Below, piece after piece: positions 41,501-53,599 of a DNA stretch of 64,000 nucleotides (the first letter of the stretch is position 1; each line of letters opens with the position of its first letter). The translations under genes were made by a program, and so were the position numbers. Source of the stretch: Pomphorhynchus laevis (Eukaryota; Acanthocephala; Palaeacanthocephala; Echinorhynchida; Pomphorhynchidae). The DNA lies in contig WNNJ02000147.1 in the NCBI GenBank assembly GCA_012934845.2, positions 62,001 through 126,000 of the forward strand. Reading direction: 5' to 3'. The notes beneath the pieces are model-generated. The model made no database searches and was not told the origin of the DNA. It was given only the letters and a program-made list of their open reading frames with translations.

Positions 41501-42035
41501 CGATTTTCTTAGGTTTTCACTTCAACAATTTCCCTTCCCTCAAACCTTATGTTCATGATGAAGTTTGCGCTTCTTTATTATATCTTTATGACCACCGTCG
41601 TATTCGTAGACCGATCGATTTCCGCTCTTGCCTCGTTCTTATATCGTCTCTTCTATTTCCAGAATCGAGATTTGCCTTAGCTTATTTACCAACTCTTCCA
41701 GTTTTACCTCTCAAACGTTTTTTAAGCTCTACTGCTCGTGTCCTCTTGCATCTTCGCCGCTTTGACCATATCTCCAATAATCTTTTCGTCGTATCTTGGT
41801 TCACAGTTAACCTTCGTGTTAAATTTCGTTTGCATATTGTTATCTTTCATCTTCTATTTTGTCACTCGCCATCCTACTTACATCTTAATTATCTTAATGA
41901 TTCGCGTTATACCCTCTTAGCTCTGCAATCAAGTAATTATCTACTTATCCACGTCCCTCCACAGTCAACTAACTATGGCTTCTGCTCTTTTATCGTTGTT
42001 GATCTACTTGACTGGAATTCTTTGCCAGCATAGGT
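38500..42035 (+). pseudogene. CR1/L2-like LINE, long decayed copy
   Basis: 38829-39251 retains the ORF1 C-terminal domain (CQIFPDRSPSEIAQFSTARL in one frame). 39360-39960 has endonuclease words: KPWHTDSNDLAIRNLRS, IRLDRLYNSNS, SDPGFSDHFL. 40500-42035 holds the RT: PNTSSPADPIPTYVI, NPQGSVLDPL, MQYADDILLYSHP (YADD at 41248-41259), the thumb, and a C-terminus reading RFDHISNNLFVVSW and WNSLPA. Gene order matches the intact 15.8-20.3-kb element but on the other strand and from another subfamily. Stops and shifts are frequent throughout. The 3' hairpin is not found, so the end is lost. Confidence 0.85.
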
Positions 42036-42375
42036 CCGTTCTTCCTAATGTATTCTTCCTTTGTACTTTGCAATGACGCATTCTTTCGATATGCAATTTT
42101 TACGCGTAGTTTTTAATCGTTTTTTCAAGGAATTAGAATTTAATAATCTCAATAGTTATCACAATTATTTAATTTAAACACGATGTATCATAATCATGTG
42201 ATACGTTTAAGGCTTTGCTCGAATTGCAAAGCCTTAAATCTTATTCTAATAATCATGATTTGTAATCAATCGACATTGTATGAAAGAATGTTTTAAATAT
42301 CTTGTGTTTTTTTTGAAAAGTTTATTCTAGGGTTTACTAATACACACTAAATCCAGAATCTCCTAACAATTTTCG
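42036..42375. other. Gap between LINE relic and palindrome
   Basis: AT-rich; nothing recognised except a short inverted repeat, AAGGCTTTGC and GCAAAGCCTT, at about 42210-42236. Confidence 0.45.
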
Positions 42376-42583
42376 ATTAGATAATTTTAAAGGAACGAAG
42401 AAGAAAAAATCACTCTTAAGATAACAATACAATATTTCGATAGCTCCTACAATCATCAGGATTAAAATTTAAATGAAATTTAAATTTAAAATTTTAATCA
42501 TGATGATTGCAGGAGCTATCGAAATATTAAAATGGTAAATAAAGGGTAATTTTTTCTTCTTGGTTCCTTTAAAACTATCTAAT
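42376..42583. repeat. Long palindrome (about 95-bp arms)
   Basis: Left arm 42376-42470, right arm 42489-42583, with a centre of about 18 nt rich in AAATTT. The inner 37 bp are nearly perfect: ATTTCGATAGCTCCTACAAT against ATTGCAGGAGCTATCGAAAT. The outer part (ATAATTTTAAAGGAACGAAG against its partner at 42560-42583) is weaker. Compatible with a foldback/MITE or a hairpin RNA source. Confidence 0.75.
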
Positions 42584-43194
42584 TTAAGGTTCACATAAAT
42601 TTGTTAATCAAAAGTCACTTTTCTAAAGTGATTAAAATATTCAAATATTTATAGTAATAAAATTCTAATATGAATTATAATTTTTAGCTTTAAACAAACG
42701 ATTATTACATTGAAATATTAAATTAATAAGGTCAAGTGACCTATACCATATTTATAACGGCTTTTCCTTTATACTTTATAGGATCGTGGCATAAGTTTCG
42801 GATATCATCTATCATTTTATAGATGTGTTTCTCGTTGAAATTTGCTGTCAAACCCTATCATAATAAAATTTCCATTATATACACTACATCAAACTGAGAA
42901 ACCCTGATCATTGTGGTTGCATTAAATAGATTTGAGTACGAAGTGTCTTCTTTGAGCCAACTCGCATAGTTTGAAACTGCAAATTAAGGCAGAACAATGA
43001 AACTAAATTAGCATACAATTGCTAACCCTATTTAATAATTAATTATTTTTATTAAATTATGCATTAACAAATATTTTAAAAATAAGTTTAGAAAGGTGTG
43101 CATGATTTTTGATATCATATAATTAAAAATGTCATGTACGTTTGAACAACCAATGCTATTATCGTATAACTTTGGCAATTTCCATTTTTTTCAC
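42584..43194. other. AT-rich gap
   Basis: No gene or distinct repeat recognised. Confidence 0.4.
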
Positions 43195-43280
43195 TTCAAA
43201 ATCAAAAATATGGACAAGCATTTTCTAAATTGTCTTAACTATCAAAATATAGAACTTAAAACCTAATCTATTCTTATTAT
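43195..43280 (+). repeat. Inverted repeat pair, left arm
   Basis: AAGCATTTTCTAAATTGTCT, TAACTATCAAAATATAGAAC and TTAAAACCTAATCTATTCTT here are matched in inverse at 45190-45272 with few changes. The pair could be terminal inverted repeats of a 2.1-kb DNA element. Confidence 0.75.
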
Positions 43281-43309
43281 TTCTTATCGGTATGGATAAA
43301 TATATATTT

Positions 43310-43555
43310 CATATATTTATGTATATATACATAAATATATTATATTTATGTACATATATTATATAATATAATATATACATTATATACATTAATTGTAATA
43401 TTATATGTACATTATAATATATACATTATATATACAATATATACATTATAATATACAATATTATATTAAGTATATAATACATCATATACATTATATACAT
43501 TATAATACATTATATACATTATAATATATACATTACATAAATATATTTCATATAA
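43310..43555. repeat. AT microsatellite (TATACATTA type)
   Basis: Dense ATATACATTATA and TATATACAT words over about 245 bp. Confidence 0.85.
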
Positions 43556-45189
43556 TTCATGCTCTGCTTGTGCTCATTTATTGTATTTGATAAAATTAAC
43601 ACAATATTTGCAATTATCCATTGTGTAGTGATTAAAATTACGACAATCTCCACTTTTACGTAAGATAATCCAGAACAAATTTATAATAGATGCTGCATGC
43701 TCAAAAAAGTTAACGTATTCTTTTTAAATTTTTAAATCATATGAAATTTTGAGATAACTTAACGACTTTATAAAAGCATAATTGAGCATTTGAAGGCTGA
43801 TGATTTTGCAGATTAGACATTTGTAACTTCGATCCACAGTTTTAACTGCTAACACTGTACATTCGAAATGATTAAAGACGTCCGGAATCGGATATTGATT
43901 ATATCAGATATGCTTGGAGTGTAAACTAGTTCTATAAATTTTTTCCATAAGATGCTATACATGTTTTTAAGGCGAATCTAACCATTTTCCAATTTACATA
44001 AATATTATTTTTATATCGCTTTTGCGATTAAAGTGTTCATAGAATATATTTTATTTTAAATAATTAAATTTTATATTATTCTATTAACTATTAAATAGAA
44101 TGCCTTAAATTATTAAAATAAAATCTGATCTTTTTATAACTTTATGTAAAGTTATTTGAAAATATGTGTAAACCATAAAATGTGAATTTTTATAATTTTC
44201 ATAAAAGCTGAATTGTCAATTGAAATGTTATTATAAAAAATATAAAAATATTTTTTAATATAAAAATATATTTCATTATATATGTATGTACAGGTTATAT
44301 ATAATTTTTTATTTATAAATTAGAAATTATAAATTAGTTTATAAATTTTGAATTTTATACAATAAATTTAACTTTAGTTTTCCTGTTACTGATATTTTCC
44401 AAAACAATAATCACAAATAAAACATACCGGTATATTCGTTGTTGTCTTCAACTTGGATTTTTCCTATATCTTTTGAATCCTAAAAATAATGTAGCCATAT
44501 TATATTTTGTATTTTAATTTATATATTAATTTATATTTTATGTTTATATAATAATTTATATTATGTTTATATATTAATATATTTATATTTTATAAAAAAC
44601 GTTAATGTTCTCGTTAGACCCCCCCCACTTTGCAAAAATATTTGGTCATTTTTGTCACAATAAAGCACAAATAACCCACTTTGCAAATTTTGCAAGTCAG
44701 ATTTAATGGGTAAATGACCAAAACCGAAACTGATTTGTAAATTAGTTACAACTGGATTAGCTAGGTAATATTAGTGTATTGGAGTATCACATTATTTCAT
44801 GATTTGAAGAAAGTCAAGAAATAGTGATAGTAGAAGTATTACGCAAAATTGAAAAACCCTATATATCAACCTGACAGTAGCTGATTATAAGTTTTCCTTA
44901 AATTGCAAAGTTCAGTCTTGTGTATAGAAAATCAGAATATTTTTTATTAAAAAAATGATAAGTACATCAGTCTATTTATAAATATGCATATCATTAGCCA
45001 TTTAATTTTTAGTACAAATAGGGTAAATCAGATCAGATAACTTAATATCTCGGTTCGAATACCTCGGTTCGATAATGTTTGAACCGTTAGTCCATTATCA
45101 AAATTACGAGTCCTATTGAAATGACTATTTATGCCGACTTAGCTTTCTGTCAAGTCAGATGGATGCTAAATTATAGGAACAATGATAAA
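43556..45189. other. Interior of the inverted-repeat pair
   Basis: No transposase or other protein was recognised. CCCACTTTGCAAA occurs twice near 44625 and 44677. A C-run is at 44621-44628. Confidence 0.45.
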
Positions 45190-45272
45190 AATAAGAATAG
45201 ATTAGGTTTTAAGTTCTATATTTTGATAGTTAAGACTATTTAGAAAATGTTTTGATATTTGAGACAGTAAAG
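45190..45272 (-). repeat. Inverted repeat pair, right arm
   Basis: Inverse of 43195-43280; reads AAGAATAGATTAGGTTTTAA then GTTCTATATTTTGATAGTTA on the plus strand. Confidence 0.75.
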
Positions 45273-45409
45273 TTTTGTTTTTAAAAAATACAGAAAACGA
45301 TTATTACAAAAAGTATTCAGATGAATCCTCTATTTAAGTAATAAGTTATTCCTAGTCTTATCATTAAATCTAATATGCAAAATAATAAGATTTTTAAATT
45401 CTTTGGTTA

Positions 45410-45600
45410 AAGCATTTGCGGGTCCAAGTACAGGCTAACAACGTATTTCTTTTGATAAAATTTGATTATCTGGTGTATCTTATATCTATATATATCTTAT
45501 ATCAAGTATATATATCTCATTACAAAGCATCAAGTTTATTATGAATCTAAAAACATTTCACTTAAAAGTTAATTTTATTTTTAAAAATTTAAATAATTCA
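45410..45600 (-). repeat. Penelope-like element 3' UTR relic
   Basis: Plus-strand words GGGTCCAAGTACAGGCTAAC, AACGTATTTC and TTTGATTATCTGGTGTATCT match the minus-oriented core and post-stop segment. Poorly preserved. Confidence 0.6.
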
Positions 45601-48600
45601 AAATAGTATAATTTTAAATTATAAGAAAAATCATCAAGCTTGCTTGAAAATTAGTAGAAAAATAATGTCGTATCAAGAATGCGTAGTTTCAGTATTTTTG
45701 ACAAAGGTTATATACCCGGAAAACAAAGTCCACAGGTCAATAATAACTTGTCAGTAGAACAAATCAGATCAGATAATTGAGTTCATGTATTTTATACGAT
45801 AATTTAAATTAAAGATATTATTGCTAACATGATATATTGTTAAATTATATTGTTATTATAAATATAAATAATTCGAAATTGTATAATTCTAAATTTATTA
45901 ATATTAACGTATTATTGTTATTATTGGCTTCAATGATTCAATAAATAAAACATTATTTTCTAAAATAAATAATTTTAATGATTATTAAATAGTTAAATTT
46001 GTTAATTAAATATAATAATTATTTTAAATAATAATTTATTATGTTTTAGATCATTTTTTATGAATTTAGTATATTAATTTAATAAGTAAGTATTAATAAA
46101 ATATATATAACCATGTCAGTTTTATATTTAAATGGCCTCTATGGGAAAATCAGATTTTTCTTCAATATGATATCAACAGTACTCATATAATTATGAGTTT
46201 AAATATTGTTATATATTAATATATATAACAATATTATATAACAATGTATATAATATTGTTTCTCAGTTTATTTTTAATCAGCTAGAAAAGTAGAGATTAT
46301 AATAAATATAAAAAATAAAAATATTTTATTTATATTTTTAATAGAATGTACAGAAACATAAGTTAGAAATATAAGTTACTTTAATACGTCATCAATAAGA
46401 ATTGGCCATTTCAATTTATTTGTCACATGATTTATATAAACATTTTAAATATCAGAATTAATATTTTTCATAAAATAATATGAAATAAAATTAATATCTG
46501 TCATATTTTGATAGAAATGCTAAAATTTTCCTACGAGGTAAAAAAATTTTTCCTCGAGGTTATTTTTAATTTAAATTTTTTTGAATTTAATTTGAATTTC
46601 TTAATTTAAATTTTGAAATTTAACGTCGGCAAATATACAAATAAAACGATAGAATTTTATTTTTTAAATTTTAATTCACGTAAAGGGTCTAAAAACTTGT
46701 ATATAGACGGATATTTTCGGATATTCGTTTGATACGAATAAATTTTTGATACAAATACTCTTTTTAATAAAACTGCATTAAAAAGTTATATTGATTTATT
46801 GATAATTGATTCAATTGATAATTTATTTTATTGATATTTAAAATTATCAAATAATCTTTAAGCTATAAGATTCAAATAATTAAAATTCAAATAATATTAT
46901 AATCAAATAATAAAATTCAAATTTGATACTGTGAATATTTTATTTTTATATGGACTGTATTTTCGTTCGTCATATTTTCATATGAATAAGTATTATATAA
47001 CGTTATCTTTTTAATTGTAAATTAATATACTCAAAGTGTATCAAATATACAACATTGTGGTATATTTGTGGTATACAACATTGGATATGTTTTTTTAAGC
47101 CGCATTGATTTTTCTCTAGCAATTTATTCGTAGACGGTCGTTGTGATATGCAAACACGTTGATCAACTCTACATTGGCATTTCATTAATTTTATGGTTAA
47201 TCGTGAAACTCTCCTAGATCATAATCCAAATCATAAGCAATTGTCATCAATAAATAATTCAAAAGTTGCTATTAGCTCCTGATTCTTTGAATTGATGAAT
47301 ATTCAGTTACACGATTGTAATTAAGACGTCAATCAAAACCAAAATGCATATTTAAATCACAAGCATGTGACCTATTTAAGAATATTCTATTGTTCTTTAA
47401 AGTTCGTTGATATAAACTGTTCTTATAATTAAAGACGGCGTTATATAGTGCAATTTTTGGGCGTTAAATTCATTAAAGCGAGACATTTTGATTTTGTTGT
47501 TTTTCGTTTTTGTTGTATTTCGTTTCCTAACGCTTCGAAGGTGATCCGACAAATGCGAGAAATGGGCTCATCATGAATCAATTTTTCAATCACGGGTGCA
47601 TTTTAAAATATGGTCGTAATTTAATTGCTCCGAGTAAATGCAATAATTTAATTGCTCTGAGTAAATACATATTTTAACTTATTTGTCTGTTAGTTATAAG
47701 AAAATATCCAGGTCACTTTTGGATAAAATATAATTACAGTTTGCTCTTGTTACAAAAGTTTGATCCTTTAAAAAGAAACCCTTGTGGATAGTAAACCAAA
47801 AGTATTATCTAATTAGGCTTTGTCTCATTTTCTTCACTATAAATTATCTATAGATTATAAATGCCTTCGCATTTATAGAAATAATTATTATAGAAATAAT
47901 TATAAATATAATAAATATAATTTTATTAATAAAAATATAAATTGTGCTTTATAAACTTTTGATAAAAACGCTACAAAAATAAAGTTTGTCTTTATTTCAT
48001 TAATTTTCTTTACCTTTATGATATTATAAGCAATGTAATTAATAGTTTTTCATATTATAAAAAACATTTATGGTTATTAACGCGTTAATATTAAGAATTT
48101 GGAATATCTTTATCGGTTATTGTGAAACTAATCGTTGAGAACTGGATCTATTACATCGTTGAACGTTTTGCTTCATGGAAAATTCAAATTTAAGTCCTTC
48201 ATTAATAGCCTGTATCCTGATTTTCAGAGTGAACATTTTTTTGACTACATAAATTGTCATAAAATTAGATAAACATTATAAAACAATTTAAAAAATTTCT
48301 AAACAATAAAAACTTAAAACAAAAATAATATGTGCTAGTATTTGGACATATTTATTCAGAATATATATAGTATTCTATATATAACATGTAGTATATATAG
48401 TAGAATACTATATAAATATAGTATTCGAAATATATTTTTAAGATATAATCAGGTATACGCTTTTATTAGGCATAATCATATAACTGATAATTTTTTTATA
48501 ACCTTGACTTCTGGCTTTGCAAAATTTATTTCTAACTTCTTAATTTAAATTCGCATTGCTAACTAATTTGCATTGAATTCCTTGCTGTGCAAACTGTTAC

Positions 48601-49640
48601 GTAAGCTTCTCTGGTAATGTTTAGCAGATTTTGTTTCGATATTTTTATTCTTCTCTAACAACATCAATTGGCTTTCATAACAAATTCTGATTAAGCTGCT
48701 TGTCTACAAATGACTCAAATCTTTAAATGATTGAACAAAATTATTTAAATAATTTTGTTTATAATTAAAAATTACAAATACAACAATATAATTACGATAT
48801 ATCGATATGATTACAATATAATTACGATATATCAATATAATTACAATTATAATTACACAATTATTTAACTTTTGAATAATTTTGTTTCTAATTTAAAATA
48901 AAAAATTTATTTAGTAATGTGATATAGATTAATGCAATGTGCGAGTAGAGCAGCTTATCTTCTTTTTAATTATAGTTAAAAAATCGTGTTGAAAATTCAA
49001 ACAACAATGAAAGCAGCTAGTTATCGCTTATAACAGCAGCACCTGCCCAAAGCAAATTGCGGTGATCGTGTTGAACTTTTTTTAATTATTTTACTTCTAA
49101 TTATTTATGTCAAAATAATTCATAAAAATAATGATGTGATATTTTCATTAATAATTATATTATTATATAATTATATTTTATAAGATATAATTATATTTTT
49201 TAATTATATTTTTATAGTATAAAAAATATTATAGAATTATAATTATATTTAATAATATAATATTATATTTCTTATAAGATATAATTATATTTTATAATTT
49301 AATTAATTATTAATTAATTAAATTAAATTAATTATTTTATATTAAAAGGTCAATTAAATTTAATATAAAATTTGCACTTTAGACTACAATTTCGGTCATA
49401 TATAGAGAATTCAGGTCAATCTTAAGTTCGCAATTTGCACTAACTAAATCGAGGTAGGTTATGCTGTCTGTAAAAATTAATAAATTGTGCCAATTTCAAT
49501 CTAAAATTCAATATAGAAACTACGTTTTTCTTGAAGACAAATACTCGTCTGAGCGAAATTTCCTTCGTTCTAAATTGTCTTACATAACATGAGCAGTGAG
49601 AATGAACGCAGTCTTAACACAGCAATTGATTGTTTCAGTT
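45601..49640. other. Long AT-rich region without recognised genes
   Basis: No protein domain recognised in any frame. AGAACAAATCAGATCAGATA at 45757 with ATGTATTTTATACG is a minus-strand remnant of the PLE terminal word. TATATAGTATTCTA and TAGAATACTATATA (about 48362-48415) form a 14-bp perfect inverted repeat. Poly-AT stretches occur at 49150-49350. Confidence 0.5.
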
Positions 49641-49714
49641 TATGATGTGCTGTTTCTCGAGCTTTACTTACGAGTTGTTGCCTTTAGCAACACTAAATGG
49701 CAAAAACAATTTAT

Positions 49715-49985
49715 TTGACAACAAATTATTTATAAAAAGTACACCTTGGCGATTAAAACAAATTGCGTTTCGAATATTCAACTTCGAACTTCTAGAAATT
49801 ATTTCGCTACGTAATTATGACTTATAAAATGGTTGTAATTCCCGAAAACAATTTATATTTTCTATTCAAATTATAAAAAATTTACTTATATAAAAAATAG
49901 TTTTGTTTCAAAATAATCATTTCTTGGAAGATTATATTCTCTTTAGCGAAAATTCGCAGTGAAGATGGAGTGGGTAAGATTAAAG
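49715..49985 (+). repeat. Dispersed repeat, copy 1
   Basis: CGAATATTCAACTTCGAACT, the following ACGTAATTATGA and TCTTGGAAGATTATATTCTC are shared with 61550-62140, which carries about 300 extra bp in the middle. Confidence 0.75.
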
Positions 49986-50089
49986 TTTTATTTCTATGCA
50001 TCTTGATCAATCAGTAAAAGACTGAGATCAATTACTAATTAATATTATAATATATTCTATTTCCAAACTGAGACAGCGATTTACCGACT

Positions 50090-51990
50090 CGCTTAATCCC
50101 ACCAGCTCGGTGTAGTGACGCCAAAGGGAATGAAACAGATAGTTCATCAAGCTCGTCGGCTACAACTTCATAATCAAGATGTCGATTGGGTTTAAACTAA
50201 GATAGACCTGGCTAACGCCTTTAATACGCTGAACCGGAAATCTTTCGTCAATGCGATTAGTAGGAATTTTCCATAAATTAGTCGATGGAATAAATCATGG
50301 TGCTATTGAATTACCTCGAGCCTTCGGTTAGGTAGCCTGAAACCTCTTCCGTCACGAATAGGGGTGCAACAAGGAGATCCCTTTACCTTAGTTCTGTTTT
50401 ACCTGGTGATTAATCCGATTGTCGTTTACATCTCAGTGATTGAAGGTATTAACTTTAATAGGTAGTACCAAGACGACGGAATAGTAGGCGGCACTCCTGT
50501 GGCTGTAGGCGAGGCTCTGGCTCGTCTTTCTGCAAAGTTTCCTGCGATTGGACTGACTATTAACTGGAAAAAGACCGAAGTAATTTGCAGGGCTGACAAG
50601 ATCGATTTGATAAAGAGCAGATGCTAATGGATCTTATTGGTTAATACCACAAAAAAACTTCACAATTCTTGGAAGTCCTATCGTGTCTAAGAAACATTGT
50701 TCGGATACCTTGTCGATTTTGTAGTACCATCCCCTGAGTCAAACTCTGGACTCGCTTGAAAATCTCCCTGGTTCACAGGTTGCATTCATCCTGCTTCGTA
50801 GCTGTGCATCCGCTCCACGGGTAAACCATTTAATGGGCACTATCGACCTCGCCTTTGCCGAAAAGTTTTTTCCGTTTGTTCGACCGCTTGATATTGAAGT
50901 GTTTTAACAGTATCACTTATATACAGCCCGATAAGTTATCGTGGATGCAAGCTTGCTTATCGCTGAAGATGGGAGGACTGAGCCTTCGAAGATGCTTCCA
51001 AAACTCCCAGGCAGCCTTCCTGTCCAGTGTAGACACTATCGCTAGATAGTTGAACCTTGACCCTAAAACTTTCCCTGGGTACGAATCCGTTCAAACTAAC
51101 ATTCCGCAACATGTCAGAAATCCCATATCAAATCAACGAGGATTATCTTGTAACATTGTCGGAGTGTCACGCCTCAGGCTACTGGAGAATGCCGACGCTT
51201 CAATGCTGCCCGATTATTGACAGTTTCATGCCCACACGCGTGGGCTTGGCTGCAAGTCGTTCCTATCAAAGCCACACATATGAACTTGGCACTAAATTAA
51301 TTTGTTGTGCTTATACTCTATGTTTAGGGATGTCTCTTTGCAAAAGTGATTATTGATGCAGAGGCTGCCTTAGAATGGCAAACAAATTTGGCTTTCACGC
51401 CCTAACATGCCAATTTGGGGGCAATTACGGCATTCGACATGATAGCTTGAAGGATTGTGGCATAGAAATTATCGAATCTAGTTTGTGGTTTACGGGAGAG
51501 ACATTCTGTTTATAATGAACCTTCTTTAGCAGTTGATTTTGCTGTGACCAACCCCCCACAAAATGCTTATATTTCCATGGCTTCTGAGATCCCTGACTAT
51601 GAAACAAGCAAGTACGCCACTTGTGTCAAGGAAAGGAAATATAAACGCAAATCAGATGAGAGTGGATACAGTTTTGCGGCAGCAGTTGTTGATACTTACG
51701 GAGGATGGAACCCCCAATGAAGAAAAGCTAATTCGTTTCAATGCTCATTCTATGTCATGTAGAAACGGTACCCTCTATTGCAGGACAGCGGGTCAGCTAT
51801 TTCAGCGCGTGTTCGTCGAACTAATGAGGGGAAATGCTAAAGCTATCCTCAAAAGTCTCGTCGAGATGGGCCAACCCAGAGAAAAGTCTTGGGTTTATGT
51901 GACGATCCTTCGCGACTCTTTTCTATGCTTAACCTTGCACTGCCCGTGATTTAGACAGTTGAAGTTGTTCATGCCTCCGATATTCGGACA
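50090..51990 (+). pseudogene. Second RT relic with C-terminal Cys/His domain (QGDP type)
   Basis: Frames in order: TKIDLANAFNTLNRKSF (motif A), RIGVQQGDPFTLVLF (motif B), YQDDGIVGGTPVAVGEALAR (motif C with the Asp pair), TINWKKTEV, then FILLRSCASAPRVNHLMGT, LSWMQACLSLKMGGLSLRR with FLSSV. The C-terminal part has KFGFHALTCQFGGNYGIRHD (His/Cys domain), KYATCVKERKYKRKSDESGY then SFAAAVVDTYGGWNPQ, and in the 51563-51949 frame LYCRTAGQLFQRVFVELMRG with NAK. This order matches a widespread invertebrate RT family related to the 3.1-7.5-kb relic (both have AFNxLNR, QG(D/N)P and a GG...H domain). Many stops and shifts; no active copy here. Confidence 0.8.
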
Positions 51991-52104
51991 GCTCCCGTCG
52001 TCAACGACAACCATTTCGAGTTTGCTATGCCTGTCCGGCGACCAATGTCTCCGTGCTGATCTTCGGCAAATCACTCGACAACTAATCAACTGAATAATGC
52101 TTCT

Positions 52105-53372
52105 TTGTCACTTCTGCAATCAACAATTAAGGAGGAGTTGTTTTGGGAAGTAATACCTGACGAACATTGTATTGACAATACTGGTCAATACGTTGGGAAT
52201 AATGTACTGCAACTTGAACGAATTAGTTTATACTACTACGAAGCTCAAAAGAAAAATAATGTACCCAGGGCAATTCTGGTCTATTTCGAACCTGGAACAA
52301 TGAACTGCGTAAAAGCTGGCTAAATGGGTCACCTGTTTCGACCGGATAACTTTGTATATGGGCAATCAGGTGCTGTAAACAATTGGGCAAAGAGATATTA
52401 TACCGAAGGTGTTGAGTTAGTTGATAGTGTAATAGATATAATTAGAAGAGAAACTGATCGATGTGATTTCTTACAAGGATTTCAGTTAGCGCACTCTTTA
52501 GGAGGAGGTACAAGAAGCGGTATGGGAACTCTGCTACTTGCCAAGATAAAAGAAGAATATCATGATAGAATAATGGCATCGTTTTCGGTACTCTCCACCT
52601 CAGTGTCCGATGTAATAGTTGAACCATATAATGCAACGTTATCTGTACACAAACTTGTCGAAGACACAGACGAAACATTTTGTATTGGCAATGAAGCTTT
52701 GTGCGATATTTGCTTTAGAACTTTAAATTTATCGAGTCCCGCATACATTGAGCTTAATAATCTAGTTTCAATGACTATGTCTGTAGTAACGACTTGTTTA
52801 CGCTTTTCCGGTTAACTGAACGCTGATTTGCGAAAATGACCGTAAATATGGTCCCTTTCCCGAGGTTACACTTCTTCATGCCTGGATATGCTCCATTAAC
52901 AAGTGAAAACACTTAATTTTATCGAGCAATTACTGTTTCTGAGATTACTCAGCAAATGTTTGTCGCTAAAAATATTATGGCGGCATTGGATCCACGTAAT
53001 GGACGGTATTTTATAGTAGCTGTAATTTTCAGAGGAAAAGTGCAATGAAAGAGGTGGACGAACAAATGTTAAGCATTCAAAAAAATCTGCAGTCTATTTT
53101 ATTGAATGGATTCCGAATAATGCTAAGACAGCAGTTTGTGATATTGCCTCTAAAAATATCAAAATGTATGCCACGTTTATAGGAAACATCACCGCCATTC
53201 AACAGCTATTTGAACGAATATCTAACCACTTTCAATTTTCTGTGGGTGAAGAAATGTCTGAATTGGAATTTACAGAAGCCCAAAACAACATGACAAATTG
53301 ATAGCGGAGTATCGGCATTATTAAGATGCATCAATCGACAGTTTTTATTGTTAAAATATTTAGATTAATAAA
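52105..53372 (+). pseudogene. Processed beta-tubulin pseudogene
   Basis: Translations follow beta-tubulin from about residue 16 to near the C-terminus without introns: [34 protein letters not shown], stop, [40 protein letters not shown] (the tubulin GGGTGSG nucleotide loop with Gly to Arg), [35 protein letters not shown], stop, LNADLRK, a shift, [39 protein letters not shown], a shift, and [20 protein letters not shown] with [13 protein letters not shown]. About 15 residues are missing after the ERIS stretch, and it ends at FTEAQNN. AATAAA at 53367-53372 may be the original poly(A) signal. Stops, shifts and no introns show a retrocopy, presumably made by LINE machinery. The true N-terminus is lost or unreadable. 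Confidence 0.93.
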
Positions 53373-53406
53373 CTCGTGAAATACAAACTAAATCAAATTA
53401 TCGCGT

Positions 53407-53583
53407 ATGAGTGTGTTCGGACGATCAAAAGATTTAACAAATATGCAAACAACTGTCAATTATCAAGTAAGTACTGGCAAGAATCATCAAGATAAGCTTA
53501 TTGCAGGCAAGAAAAGTCATTTGTTTACTGGATCTATCATTGAGCAGGGAGAACTCTCCCTGTACCTAAATTGGCCAACTTAA
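53407..53583 (+). other. Small unassigned ORF
   Basis: 59 codons (starting MSVFGRSKDLTNMQTTVNYQ) between the tubulin pseudogene and the next LINE. Not recognised. GTAAGT directly follows the Gln codon of NYQ, so a splice donor is possible. It could be the 5' part of the next LINE or chance. Confidence 0.25.
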
Positions 53584-53599
53584 TTTGCGTTAAATTCAC

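Noticed and set aside
43310-43555. Satellite or centromeric array
   Set aside because: Only about 245 bp of irregular AT microsatellite with no long unit.
51563-51949. A separate 128-codon gene of unknown function
   Set aside because: Its second half and a neighbouring frame read as the C-terminus of the RT relic that begins at 50.1 kb.
52105-52815. A working tubulin gene
   Set aside because: Stops, frameshifts, a changed nucleotide-binding loop and a missing N-terminus show a pseudogene.
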